DNA of 64,000 nt from Apostichopus japonicus (lineage: Eukaryota; Echinodermata; Holothuroidea; Aspidochirotida; Stichopodidae): the NCBI RefSeq assembly GCF_037975245.1, contig NC_092577.1:25977398-26041397 (forward strand). The letters run 5' to 3'. The translations under genes and the position numbers were made by a program. The notes beneath the pieces are model-generated. The model was not told the DNA's origin and ran no database searches. It saw nothing but the letters and a program-made list of their open reading frames with translations. Positions 12,392-27,322 of this stretch are shown one piece after another. Position 1 is the first letter of the stretch. Each line of letters begins with the position of its first letter.

Positions 12392-14585
12392 TTAATTTAT
12401 CGGTATCGCGCATTCGATTGATCGGTATCGCACCTTCGATTTATCGGTCCCGCAATATCGATTTATAGGTATCGCAATATCGATTAATCGGTCTCGCACA
12501 TTCGATTTATCGGTAGCAATACCGATTAATCGGTATCGCACATTCCATTTATCGGTATCGCACATTCGATTTTTTCGGTATCGCGCATTCGATTTATCAG
12601 TACCGCACATTCGATTTATCGGTACCGCACATTCGATTTATCGGTAGCGCACAATCGATTTATCGGTATCGCACATTCCATTTATCGGTAACGCAATATC
12701 TATTAATCGGTACCGCACATTCGATTTACCGGTATCGCACTTTCGATTTATCGGTACCGCAATATCGATTTATCGATAACGCACATTCGATTAAACGGTA
12801 TCGCACATACGATTTATCGATAGCGCACAATCGATTTATCGGTATCGCAATATCGATTTATCGGTAACGTACATTCGATTAAACGGTATCGCACATTCGA
12901 TTAAACGATAGCGCACAATCGATTTATCGGTATCGCACATTCCATATATCGTGATCGCACATTAGATTTATCGTTATCGCACATTCGATTTATCGGTACC
13001 GCAATATCGATTTATCGGTAACGCACAATCGATTTATCGGTATCGCACAATGGATTTATCGGTACCGCACATTCGATTAATCGGTATCGCACGTTCGATT
13101 TATCGTTATCGCACATTCGATTTATCGGTACCGCAATATCGATTTATCGGTACCACACAATCGATTTATCGGTACCGCATATTCCATTTATCGGTATCGC
13201 GCATTCGATTTATCGGTAGCAATATCGATTAATCGGTATCGCACATTCCATTTATCGGTATCGCACATTCGATTTACCGGTATCGCACATACCATTTATC
13301 GGTACCGCACATACGATTTATCGGTACCGCACACTCGATTTATCGGTATCGCACGTTCGACTTATCGTTTTCACTCGTTCGATTTACCGGTATCGCACAT
13401 ACGATTTATCGGTAACGCACATTAGATTGATCGTTATCGCACATTCGATTTATCGGTACCGCAATATCGATTTATCGGTACCGCACAATCGATTTATCGG
13501 TACCGCACATTCGATTGATCGGTATAGCACATTCGACTTATCGGTACCGAACTTTCGATTTAACGGTCCCGCACAATCGATTTATCGGTACCGCACAATC
13601 GATTTATCGGTCCCGCACAATCGATTTATAGGTATCGCAATATCGATTACTCGGTCTCGCACATTCGATTTATCGGTAGCAATATCGATTAATCGGTATC
13701 GCACATTCCATTTATCGGTATCGCACTTTCGATTTACCGGTATCGCACATACGATTTATCGGTACCGCACATTCGATTGATCGGTACCGCAATATCGATT
13801 TATCGGTAACGCTCATTCGATTAAACGGTATCGCACATTCGATTTATCGGTAGCGCACAATCGATTAATCGGTATCGCACAATCCATTTATCGTGATCGC
13901 ACATTCGATTTACCGCTGTCGCATATTCGATTTATCGGTACCGCAATACGATTTTTCGTTACCGCACATTTGATTTATCGTTATCGCACATTCGATTTAT
14001 CGGTACCGCAATATCGATTAATCGGTCCCGCACAATCGATTTATCGGTACCGCAATATCCTTTTATCGGTATCGCACATTCGATTTATCGGTACCGCAAT
14101 ATCGATTTATCGGTATCGCAAGCTCGATTTATCGGTACCGCACTTTCGATTTATCGGTACCGCACAATCGATTTATCGGTACCGCACATTCGATTGATCG
14201 GTACCGCAATATCGATTTATCGGTACCGCACAATCGATTTATCGGTACCGCACATTCGATTTATCGGTATCGCGCATTCGATTTATCGGTGCCGCACTTT
14301 CGATTTATCGGTACCGCACAATCGATTGAACGGTACCGCAATATCGATTTATCGGTACCGCACAATCGATTTATCGGTACCGCACATTCGATTTATCGGT
14401 ACCGCAATATCCTTTTATCGGTATCGCACATTCGATTTATCGGTACCGCACAATCGATTTATCGATACCGCACAATCGATTTATCGGTACCGCACATTCG
14501 ATTTATCGGTATCGCACGTCCGATTTATCGTTTTCACTCGTTCGATTTATCGGTACCGCACATTCGATTTATCGGTATCGTAAAT
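12392..14585 (+). repeat. Family A unit P, copy 2 (2,194 bp)
   Basis: Aligned to 1-2,194 at offset 12,391 and to 20,716-22,909 at offset 8,324. It shares derived bases with the 20.7 kb copy, such as CATACCATTT near 13,290 and GCAAGCTCG near 14,120 where copy 1 has GCAAGTTCG. This supports a P duplication older than the 8,324-bp duplication. Confidence 0.86.
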
Positions 14586-17500
14586 TTAATTTATCGGTAT
14601 CGCGCATTCGATTGATCGGTATCGCACCTTCGATTTATCGGTCCCGCAATATCGATTGATAGGTATCGCAATATCGATTTATCGGTACCGCACATTCGAT
14701 TTATCGGTACCGCAATATCGATTAATCGGTCTCGCACATTCGATTTATCGTTTCCGCACATTCGATTTATCGGTATCGCACATTCCATTTATCGGTACCG
14801 CAATATCGATTAATCGGTATCGCACATTCGATTTATCGGCACTGCACATTAGATTTATCGTTACCGCACATTCGATTTATCGGTATCGCACATTCCATTT
14901 ATCGGTAACGCAATATCTAATAATCGGTAAAGCACATTCGATTTACCGGTATCGCACTTTCGATTTATCGGTCCCGCACAATCGATTTATCGGTACCGCA
15001 ATATCGATTTATCGGTACCGCAATATCGATTTATCGGTACCGCACATTCCATTTATCGGTACCGCAATATCGATTAATCGGTATCGCACATTCGATTTAT
15101 CGGTACCGCACATTCAATTTATCGGTATCGCACAATCGATTTATCGGTACCGCACATTCGATTAATCGGTATCGCACGTTCGATTTATCGTTATCGCACA
15201 TTCGATTTATCGGTACCGCAATATCGATTTATCGGTACCACACAACCGATTTATCGGTAAAGCACATTCGATTTATCGGTATCGCGCATTCGATTTATCG
15301 GTACCGCACTTTCGATTTATCGGTCCCGCACAATCGATTAATCGGTACTGCAATATCGATTTATCGGTACCACACAATCGATTTATCGGTACCGCACATT
15401 CGATTTATCGGTATCGCGCATTCGATTTATCGGTAGCGCACAATCGAATTATCGGTATCGCACAATCCATTTATCGTGATCGCACATTCGATTTACCGGT
15501 ATCGCATATTCGATTTATCGGTACAGCACATACGATTTACCGGTATCGCATATTCGATTTATCGGTCCCGCACAATCGATTAATCGGTACTGCAATATCG
15601 ATTTATCGGTACCACACAATCGATTTATCGGTACCGCACATTCGATTTATCGGTATCGCGCATTCGATTTATCGGTAGCGCACAATCGATTTATCGGTAC
15701 CGCACAATCGATTTATCGGTACCGCACATTCGATTTATCGGTATCGCGCATTCGATTTATCGGTACCGCACATTCGATTTATCGGTATCGCACGTTCGAT
15801 TGATCGTTTTCACTCGTTTGATTTATCGGTACCGCACATTCGATTTACCGGTACCGCACATTCGATTTATCGGTATCGCGCATTCGATTTATCGGTAGCG
15901 CACAATCGAATTATCGGTATCGCACAATCCATTTAACGTGATCGCACATTCGATTTACCGGTATCGCATATTCGATTTATCGGTACCGCACATACGATTT
16001 ATCGGTACCCCACATTTGATTTATCGTTATCGCACATTCGATTTGTCGGTACCGCAATATCGATTAATAGGTCCCGCACAATCGATTTATCGGTACCGCA
16101 ATATCGATTTATCGGTACCGCACATTCGATTTATCGGTACCGCAATATCGATTAATCGGTATCGCGCATTCGATTTGTCGGTAGCAATATCGATTAATCG
16201 GTATCGCACATTCCATTTATCGGTATCGCACATTCGATTTACCGGTATCGCACATACCATTTATCGGCACCGCACATTCGATTTATCGGTACCGCAATAT
16301 CGATTTATCTGTAACGCACATTCGACTTATAGGTACAGCACCTTCGATTTATCGGTACCGCACATTCGATTTATCGGTACCGCACCTTCGATCTATCGGT
16401 ACCGCAATATCGATTTATCGGTATCGCACATTCGATTGACCGGTATCGCACTTTCGATTTATCGGTCCCGCACAATCGATTTATCGGTAAGGCAATATCG
16501 ATTTATCGGTATTGCACATTCGATTTATCGGTCCCGCACAATCGATTTATAGGTATCGCAATATCGATTAATCGGTCTCGCACATTTGATTTATCGGTAG
16601 CAATATCTATTAATCGGTATCGCAAAATCCATTTATCGGTATCGCACATTCGATTTACCGGTATCGCACATACGATTTATCGGTACCGCACATACGATTT
16701 ATCGGTACCTCACATTTGATTTATCGTTATCGCACATTCGATTTATCGGTACCGCAGTATCGATTTATCGGTCCCGCACAATCGATTTATCGGTACCGCA
16801 ATATCGATTTATCGGTACCGCACATTCGATTTATCGGTACCGCAATATCGATTTATCGGTCTCGCACATTTGATTTATCGGTACCGCAATATCTATTAAT
16901 CGGTATCGCAAAATCCATTTATCGGTATCGCACATTCGATTTACCGGTATCGCACATACGATTTATCGGTACCGCACATACGATTTATCGGTACCTCACA
17001 TTTGATTTATCGTTATCGCACATTCGATTTATCGGTACCGCAGTATCGATTTATCGGTCCCGCACAATCGATTTATCGGTACCGCAATATCGATTTATTG
17101 GTACCGCACAATCGATTTATCGGTACCGCAATATCGATTTATCGGTACCGCACATTCGATTTATCGGTACCGCAATATCGATTTATCGGTACCGCACATA
17201 CGATTTATCGGTACCTCACATTTGATTTATCGTTATCGCACATTCGATTTATCGGTACCGCAGTATCGATTTATCGGTCCCGCACAATCGATTTATCGGT
17301 ACCGCAATATCGATTTATCGGTACCGCACAATCGATTTATCGGTACCGCAATATCGATTTATCGGTATCGCACATTCGATTTATCGGTACCGCAATATCG
17401 ATTTATCGGTACCGCACATTCGATTTATCGGTACCGCACATTCGATTTATCGGTATCGCGCATTCGATTTATCGGTACCGCAATATCGATTTATCGGTAC

Positions 17501-18518
17501 CGCAATATCGATTTATCGGTACCGCACATTCGATTTATCGGTACCGCGCATTCGATTTATCGGTACCGCACATTCGATTTATCGGTATCGCACGTTCGAT
17601 TTATCGTTTTCACTCGTTTGATTTATCGGTACCGCACATTCGATTTACCGGTACCGCACATACGATTTATCAGTACCGCACATTCGACTTATCGGTATCG
17701 TAAATTTAATTTCTCGGTCCCGCACAATCGATTTATAGGTAGCGCAATATCGATTAATCGGTCTCGCACATTCGATTTATCGGTAACAATATCGATTAAT
17801 CGGTATCGCACATTCCATTTATCGGTATCGCACATTCGATTTTTTCGGTATCGCGCATTCGATTTATCAGTACCGCACAATCGATTTATCGGTATCGCAC
17901 ATTCCATTTATCGGTAACGCAATATCTATTAATCGGTACCGCACATTCGATTTACCGGTATCGCACTTTCGATTTATCGGTCCCGCACAATCGATTGATC
18001 GGTACCGCAATATCGATTTATCGGTATCGCACGTTCGACTTATCGTTTTCACTCGTTCGATTTATCGGTACCGCACATTCGATTTATCGGTACCGCACTT
18101 TCGATTTACCGGTATCGCACATTCGATTTATCGGCACCGCACATTCGATTTATCGGTACCGCAATATCGATTTATCGGTATCGCACATTCGATTTATCGG
18201 TACCGCAATATCGAATTATCGGTACCACACAATCGATTTATCGGTACCGCACATTCGATTTATCGGTATAGCACATTCGATTTATCGGTACCGCACTTTC
18301 GATTTATCGGTCCCGCACAATCGATTTATCGGTACTGCAATATCGATTTATCGGTACCGCACAATCGATTAATCGGTACCGCACATTCGATTTATCGGTA
18401 TCGCACGTTCGACTTATCGTTTTCCCTCGTTCGATTTATCGGTACCGCACATTCGATTTATCGGTCCCGCACAATCGATTTATCGTTACCGCACATTCGA
18501 CTAATCGGTATCGTAAAT
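14586..18518 (+). repeat. Family A unit R, subfamily I, copy 2 (3,933 bp)
   Basis: It aligns with 2,195-6,238 at an offset of 12,280-12,282 bp over its R body and with 22,910-27,149 at 8,631 bp. It carries the subfamily I base near 17,098 (TTATTGGTACC). It lacks the 307-bp opening segment, including the 18-bp palindrome, that is present in the 2.2 kb and 22.9 kb copies. Confidence 0.84.
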
Positions 18519-20715
18519 TTAATTTATCGGTATCGCGCATTAGATTGATCGGTATCGCACCTTCGATTTATCGGTCCCGCACAATCGATTTATAGGTATC
18601 GCAATATCGAGTAATCGGTCCCGCACAATCGATTTATCGGTACTGCAATATCGATTTATCGGTACCGCACAATCGATTTATCGGTACCGCACATTCGATT
18701 TATCGGTATCGCGCATTCGATTTATCGGTACCGCACTTTCGATTTATCGGTACCGCACAATCGATTTATCGGTACCGCACAATCGATTTATCGGTACCGC
18801 ACATTCGATTTATCGGTATCGCACGTTCGACTTATCGTTTTCACTCGTTCGATTTATCGGTACCGCACATTCGATTTATCGGTACCGCACTTTCGATTTA
18901 TCGGTACCGCACAATCGATTTATCGGTATCGCACATTCCATTTATCGGTACCGCAATATCGATTAATCAGTATCTCACATTCGATTTATCGGCACTGCAC
19001 ATTAGATTTATCGTTACCGCACATTCGATTTATCGGTATCGCACATTCCATTTATCGGTACCGCAATATCGATTAATCGGTATCGCACATTCGATTTATC
19101 GGTAACGCACAATCGATTTATCGGTACCGTACATTCGATTTATCGGTACCGCAATATCGATTCATCGGTACCACACAATCGATTTATCGGTACCGCACAT
19201 TCGATTTATCGGTATCGCGCATTCGATTTATCGGTACCGCACTTTCGATTTATCGGTCCCGCACAATCGATTTATCGGTACTGCATTATCGATTTATCGG
19301 TACCACACAATCGATTTATCGGTACCGCACATTCGATTTATCGGTATCGCACGTTCGATTTATCGTTATCGCACATTCGATTTATCGGTACCGCAATATC
19401 GATTTATCGGTACCACACAATCGATTTATCGGTATCGCATATTCCATTTATCGGTATCGCGCATTCGATTTTATCGGTAGCAATATCGATTAATCGGTAT
19501 CGCACATTCCATTTATCGGTATCGCACATTCGATTTACCGGTATCGCACATACGATTTATCGGTACCGCACATACGATTTATCGGAACCGCACATTTGAT
19601 TTATCGTTATCGCACATTCGATTTATCGATACCGCAATATCGATTTATCGGTCCCGCACAATCGATTTATCGGTACCACACAATCGATTTATCGGTACCG
19701 AACATTCGATTTATCGGTACCGCAATATCGATTTATCGGTACCACTCATTCGATTTATCGGTACCGCAATATCGATTTATCGATATCGCAAGTTCGATTT
19801 ATCGGTACCGCAATATCGATTAATCGGTATCGCACATTCCATTTATCGGTATCGCACATTCGATTTACCGGTACCGCACATTCGATTTATCGGTATCGCA
19901 CATTCGATTTATCGGTACCGAACTTTCGATTTAACGGTCCCGCACAATCGATTTATCGGTACCGCACAATCGATTTATCGGTCCCGCACAATCGATTTAT
20001 AGGTATCGCAATATCGATTAATCGGTCTCGCACATTCGATTTATCGGTAGCAATGTCGATTAATCGGTATCGCACATTCCATTTATCGGTACCGCACATT
20101 TGATTTATCGTTATCGCACATTCGATTTATCGGTACCGCAATATCGATTAATCGGTCCCGCACAATCGATTTATCGGTACCGCAATATCGATTTATCGGT
20201 ATCGCACATTCGATTTATCGGTACCGCAATATCGATTTATCGGTATCGCAAGTTCGATTTATCGGTACCGCACTTTCGATTTATCGGTACCGCACAATCG
20301 ATTTATCGGTACCGCACATTCGATTGATCGGTACCGCAATATCGATTTATCGGTACCGCACAATCGATTTATCGGTACCGCACATTCGATTTATCGGTAT
20401 CGCGCATTCGATTTATCGGTGCCGCACTTTCGATTTATCGGTCCCGCACAATCGATTGAACGGTACCGCAATATCGATTTATCGGTACCGCACAATCGAT
20501 TTATCGGTACCGCACATTCGATTTATCGGTATCGCGCATTCGATTTATCGGTACCGCACTTTTGATTTATCGGTACCGCACAATCGATTTATCGGTACCG
20601 CACAATCGATTTATCGATACCGCACATTCGATTTATCGGTATCGCACGTCCGATTTATCGTTTTCACTCGTTCGATTTATCGGTACCGCACATTCGATTT
20701 ATCGGTATCGTAAAT
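18519..20715 (+). repeat. Family A unit Q, copy 2 (2,197 bp)
   Basis: Copy of 10,195-12,391 at offset 8,324, including the same 23-bp monomer (19,464-19,478). Substitution at 19,282 relative to 10,958. Confidence 0.83.
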
Positions 20716-22909
20716 TTAATTTATCGGTATCGCGCATTCGATTGATCGGTATCGCACCTTCGATTTATCGGTCCCGCAATATCGATTTATAGGTATCGCA
20801 ATATCGATTAATCGGTCTCGCACATTCGATTTATCGGTAGCAATACCGATTAATCGGTATCGCACATTCCATTTATCGGTATCGCACATTCGATTTTTTC
20901 GGTATCGCGCATTCGATTTATCAGTACCGCACATTCGATTTATCGGTACCGCACATTCGATTTATCGGTAGCGCACAATCGATTTATCGGTATCGCACAT
21001 TCCATTTATCGGTAACGCAATATCTATTAATCGGTACCGCACATTCGATTTACCGGTATCGCACTTTCGATTTATCGGTACCGCAATATCGATTTATCGA
21101 TAACGCACATTCGATTAAACGGTATCGCACATACGATTTATCGATAGCGCACAATCGATTTATCGGTATCGCAATATCGATTTATCGGTAACGTACATTC
21201 GATTAAACGGTATCGCACATTCGATTAAACGATAGCGCACAATCGATTTATCGGTATCGCACATTCCATATATCGTGATCGCACATTAGATTTATCGTTA
21301 TCGCACATTCGATTTATCGGTACCGCAATATCGATTTATCGGTAACGCACAATCGATTTATCGGTATCGCACAATGGATTTATCGGTACCGCACATTCGA
21401 TTAATCGGTATCGCACGTTCGATTTATCGTTATCGCACATTCGATTTATCGGTACCGCAATATCGATTTATCGGTACCACACAATCGATTTATCGGTACC
21501 GCATATTCCATTTATCGGTATCGCGCATTCGATTTATCGGTAGCAATATCGATTAATCGGTATCGCACATTCCATTTATCGGTATCGCACATTCGATTTA
21601 CCGGTATCGCACATACCATTTATCGGTACCGCACATACGATTTATCGGTACCGCACACTCGATTTATCGGTATCGCACGTTCGACTTATCGTTTTCACTC
21701 GTTCGATTTACCGGTATCGCACATACGATTTATCGGTAACGCACATTAGATTGATCGTTATCGCACATTCGATTTATCGGTACCGCAATATCGATTTATC
21801 GGTACCGCACAATCGATTTATCGGTACCGCACATTCGATTGATCGGTATAGCACATTCGACTTATCGGTACCGAACTTTCGATTTAACGGTCCCGCACAA
21901 TCGATTTATCGGTACCGCACAATCGATTTATCGGTCCCGCACAATCGATTTATAGGTATCGCAATATCGATTACTCGGTCTCGCACATTCGATTTATCGG
22001 TAGCAATATCGATTAATCGGTATCGCACATTCCATTTATCGGTATCGCACTTTCGATTTACCGGTATCGCACATACGATTTATCGGTACCGCACATTCGA
22101 TTGATCGGTACCGCAATATCGATTTATCGGTAACGCTCATTCGATTAAACGGTATCGCACATTCGATTTATCGGTAGCGCACAATCGATTAATCGGTATC
22201 GCACAATCCATTTATCGTGATCGCACATTCGATTTACCGCTGTCGCATATTCGATTTATCGGTACCGCAATACGATTTTTCGTTACCGCACATTTGATTT
22301 ATCGTTATCGCACATTCGATTTATCGGTACCGCAATATCGATTAATCGGTCCCGCACAATCGATTTATCGGTACCGCAATATCCTTTTATCGGTATCGCA
22401 CATTCGATTTATCGGTACCGCAATATCGATTTATCGGTATCGCAAGCTCGATTTATCGGTACCGCACTTTCGATTTATCGGTACCGCACAATCGATTTAT
22501 CGGTACCGCACATTCGATTGATCGGTACCGCAATATCGATTTATCGGTACCGCACAATCGATTTATCGGTACCGCACATTCGATTTATCGGTATCGCGCA
22601 TTCGATTTATCGGTGCCGCACTTTCGATTTATCGGTACCGCACAATCGATTGAACGGTACCGCAATATCGATTTATCGGTACCGCACAATCGATTTATCG
22701 GTACCGCACATTCGATTTATCGGTACCGCAATATCCTTTTATCGGTATCGCACATTCGATTTATCGGTACCGCACAATCGATTTATCGATACCGCACAAT
22801 CGATTTATCGGTACCGCACATTCGATTTATCGGTATCGCACGTCCGATTTATCGTTTTCACTCGTTCGATTTATCGGTACCGCACATTCGATTTATCGGT
22901 ATCGTAAAT
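20716..22909 (+). repeat. Family A unit P, copy 3 (2,194 bp)
   Basis: Same length and landmark boundaries as the other two P units. It groups with the 12.4 kb copy by shared bases, as expected for members of the duplicated superunit. Confidence 0.86.
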
Positions 22910-25900
22910 TTAATTTATCGGTATCGCGCATTCGATTGATCGGTATCGCACCTTCGATTTATCGGTCCCGCAATATCGATTGATAGGTATCGCAATATCG
23001 ATTAATCGGTCTCGCACATTCGATTTATCGGTAGCAATACCGATTAATCGGTATCGCACATTCCATTTATCGGTATCGCACATTCGATTTTTTCGGTATC
23101 GCGCATTCGATTTATCAGTACCGCACATTCGATTTATCGGTACCGCACATTCGATTTATCGGTAGCGCACAATCGATTTATCGGTATCGCACATTCCATT
23201 TATCGGTAACGCAATATCTATTAATCGGTACCGCACATTCGATTTACCGGTATCGCACTTTCAATTTATCGGTCCCGCACAATCGATTTATCGGTACCGC
23301 AATATCGATTTATCGGTACCGCACATTCGATTTATCGGTACCGCAATATCGATTAATCGGTCTCGCACATTCGATTTATCGTTTCCGCACATTCGATTTA
23401 TCGGTATCGCACATTCCATTTATCGGTACCGCAATATCGATTAATCGGTATCGCACATTCGATTTATCGGCACTGCACATTAGATTTATCGTTACCGCAC
23501 ATTCGATTTATCGGTATCGCACATTCCATTTATCGGTAACGCAATATCTAATAATCGGTAAAGCACATTCGATTTACCGGTATCGCACTTTCGATTTATC
23601 GGTCCCGCACAATCGATTTATCGGTACCGCAATATCGATTTATCGGTACCGCAATATCGATTTATCGGTACCGCACATTCCATTTATCGGTACCGCAATA
23701 TCGATTAATCGGTATCGCACATTCGATTTATCGGTACCGCACATTCAATTTATCGGTATCGCACAATCGATTTATCGGTACCGCACATTCGATTAATCGG
23801 TATCGCACGTTCGATTTATCGTTATCGCACATTCGATTTATCGGTACCGCAATATCGATTTATCGGTACCACACAACCGATTTATCGGTAAAGCACATTC
23901 GATTTATCGGTATCGCGCATTCGATTTATCGGTACCGCACTTTCGATTTATCGGTCCCGCACAATCGATTAATCGGTACTGCAATATCGATTTATCGGTA
24001 CCACACAATCGATTTATCGGTACCGCACATTCGATTTATCGGTATCGCGCATTCGATTTATCGGTAGCGCACAATCGAATTATCGGTATCGCACAATCCA
24101 TTTATCGTGATCGCACATTCGATTTACCGGTATCGCATATTCGATTTATCGGTACAGCACATACGATTTACCGGTATCGCATATTCGATTTATCGGTCCC
24201 GCACAATCGATTAATCGGTACTGCAATATCGATTTATCGGTACCACACAATCGATTTATCGGTACCGCACATTCGATTTATCGGTATCGCGCATTCGATT
24301 TATCGGTAGCGCACAATCGATTTATCGGTACCGCACAATCGATTTATCGGTACCGCACATTCGATTTATCGGTATCGCGCATTCGATTTATCGGTACCGC
24401 ACATTCGATTTATCGGTATCGCACGTTCGATTGATCGTTTTCACTCGTTTGATTTATCGGTACCGCACATTCGATTTACCGGTACCGCACATTCGATTTA
24501 TCGGTATCGCGCATTCGATTTATCGGTAGCGCACAATCGAATTATCGGTATCGCACAATCCATTTAACGTGATCGCACATTCGATTTACCGGTATCGCAT
24601 ATTCGATTTATCGGTACCGCACATACGATTTATCGGTACCCCACATTTGATTTATCGTTATCGCACATTCGATTTGTCGGTACCGCAATATCGATTAATA
24701 GGTCCCGCACAATCGATTTATCGGTACCGCAATATCGATTTATCGGTACCGCACATTCGATTTATCGGTACCGCAATATCGATTAATCGGTATCGCGCAT
24801 TCGATTTGTCGGTAGCAATATCGATTAATCGGTATCGCACATTCCATTTATCGGTATCGCACATTCGATTTACCGGTATCGCACATACCATTTATCGGCA
24901 CCGCACATTCGATTTATCGGTACCGCAATATCGATTTATCTGTAACGCACATTCGACTTATAGGTACAGCACCTTCGATTTATCGGTACCGCACATTCGA
25001 TTTATCGGTACCGCACCTTCGATCTATCGGTACCGCAATATCGATTTATCGGTATCGCACATTCGATTGACCGGTATCGCACTTTCGATTTATCGGTCCC
25101 GCACAATCGATTTATCGGTAAGGCAATATCGATTTATCGGTATTGCACATTCGATTTATCGGTCCCGCACAATCGATTTATAGGTATCGCAATATCGATT
25201 AATCGGTCTCGCACATTTGATTTATCGGTAGCAATATCTATTAATCGGTATCGCAAAATCCATTTATCGGTATCGCACATTCGATTTACCGGTATCGCAC
25301 ATACGATTTATCGGTACCGCACATACGATTTATCGGTACCTCACATTTGATTTATCGTTATCGCACATTCGATTTATCGGTACCGCAGTATCGATTTATC
25401 GGTCCCGCACAATCGATTTATCGGTACCGCAATATCGATTTATCGGTACCGCACATTCGATTTATCGGTACCGCAATATCGATTTATCGGTCTCGCACAT
25501 TTGATTTATCGGTACCGCAATATCTATTAATCGGTATCGCAAAATCCATTTATCGGTATCGCACATTCGATTTACCGGTATCGCACATACGATTTATCGG
25601 TACCGCACATACGATTTATCGGTACCTCACATTTGATTTATCGTTATCGCACATTCGATTTATCGGTACCGCAGTATCGATTTATCGGTCCCGCACAATC
25701 GATTTATCGGTACCGCAATATCGATTTATTGGTACCGCACAATCGATTTATCGGTACCGCAATATCGATTTATCGGTACCGCACATTCGATTTATCGGTA
25801 CCGCAATATCGATTTATCGGTACCGCACATACGATTTATCGGTACCTCACATTTGATTTATCGTTATCGCACATTCGATTTATCGGTACCGCAGTATCGA

Positions 25901-27149
25901 TTTATCGGTCCCGCACAATCGATTTATCGGTACCGCAATATCGATTTATCGGTACCGCACAATCGATTTATCGGTACCGCAATATCGATTTATCGGTATC
26001 GCACATTCGATTTATCGGTACCGCAATATCGATTTATCGGTACCGCACATTCGATTTATCGGTACCGCACATTCGATTTATCGGTATCGCGCATTCGATT
26101 TATCGGTACCGCAATATCGATTTATCGGTACCGCAATATCGATTTATCGGTACCGCACATTCGATTTATCGGTACCGCGCATTCGATTTATCGGTACCGC
26201 ACATTCGATTTATCGGTATCGCACGTTCGATTTATCGTTTTCACTCGTTTGATTTATCGGTACCGCACATTCGATTTACCGGTACCGCACATACGATTTA
26301 TCAGTACCGCACATTCGACTTATCGGTATCGTAAATTTAATTTCTCGGTCCCGCACAATCGATTTATAGGTAGCGCAATATCGATTAATCGGTCTCGCAC
26401 ATTCGATTTATCGGTAACAATATCGATTAATCGGTATCGCACATTCCATTTATCGGTATCGCACATTCGATTTTTTCGGTATCGCGCATTCGATTTATCA
26501 GTACCGCACAATCGATTTATCGGTATCGCACATTCCATTTATCGGTAACGCAATATCTATTAATCGGTACCGCACATTCGATTTACCGGTATCGCACTTT
26601 CGATTTATCGGTCCCGCACAATCGATTGATCGGTACCGCAATATCGATTTATCGGTATCGCACGTTCGACTTATCGTTTTCACTCGTTCGATTTATCGGT
26701 ACCGCACATTCGATTTATCGGTACCGCACTTTCGATTTACCGGTATCGCACATTCGATTTATCGGCACCGCACATTCGATTTATCGGTACCGCAATATCG
26801 ATTTATCGGTATCGCACATTCGATTTATCGGTACCGCAATATCGAATTATCGGTACCACACAATCGATTTATCGGTACCGCACATTCGATTTATCGGTAT
26901 AGCACATTCGATTTATCGGTACCGCACTTTCGATTTATCGGTCCCGCACAATCGATTTATCGGTACTGCAATATCGATTTATCGGTACCGCACAATCGAT
27001 TAATCGGTACCGCACATTCGATTTATCGGTATCGCACGTTCGACTTATCGTTTTCCCTCGTTCGATTTATCGGTACCGCACATTCGATTTATCGGTCCCG
27101 CACAATCGATTTATCGTTACCGCACATTCGACTAATCGGTATCGTAAAT
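22910..27149 (+). repeat. Family A unit R, subfamily I, copy 3 (4,240 bp)
   Basis: The longest R copy. It has both the 307-bp opening segment missing from the 14.6 kb copy and the 198-bp segment missing from the 2.2 kb copy, so it is probably closest to the full ancestral unit. The subfamily I base is near 25,730. Its last part, from about 26,180, is the source of the 1,143-bp duplication that follows. Confidence 0.84.
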
Positions 27150-27322
27150 TTAATTTATCGGTATCGCGCATTAGATTGATCGGTATCGCACCTTCGATTT
27201 ATCGGTCCCGCACAATCGATTTATAGGTATCGCAATATCGAGTAATCGGTCCCGCACAATCGATTTATCGGTACTGCAATATCGATTTATCGGTACCGCA
27301 CAATCGATTTATCGGTACCGCA
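26180..27322 (+). repeat. 1,143-bp tandem duplication, copy 1
   Basis: This segment is repeated directly downstream at an offset of exactly 1,143 bp. The size is 52 monomers minus 1 bp, explained by one 20-bp monomer (GGTAACAATATCG) and one 23-bp monomer (GATTTTTTCGG) inside it. Breakpoints are approximate because the flanking monomers are near identical. Confidence 0.85.

Larger units (their letters stand above)
10195..18518 (+). repeat. 8,324-bp family A superunit, copy 1 (Q+P+R)
   Basis: This block is followed immediately by a second copy at a constant offset of 8,324 bp, which holds from at least 10,201 to about 14,675. One of the few differences is base 10,958 (g) against 19,282 (t). 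Near 14,675 this copy lacks 307 bp present at about 22,990-23,300, after which the offset is 8,631 bp to the end of the superunit. The 307 bp equal 14 monomers minus 1 bp and include one 20-bp and one 23-bp monomer, so the monomer register is kept. Confidence 0.87.
18519..27149 (+). repeat. 8,324-bp family A superunit, copy 2 (8,631 bp with the 307-bp segment)
   Basis: Second tandem copy of the Q+P+R superunit. It is nearly identical to 10,195-18,518 but retains the 307-bp segment near 22,990-23,300. Because the unit at 2,195 also has that segment in the same context, loss from copy 1 is the simpler reading than gain in copy 2. Sequence identity appears extremely high by eye; the exact percentage was not computed. 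Confidence 0.86.
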
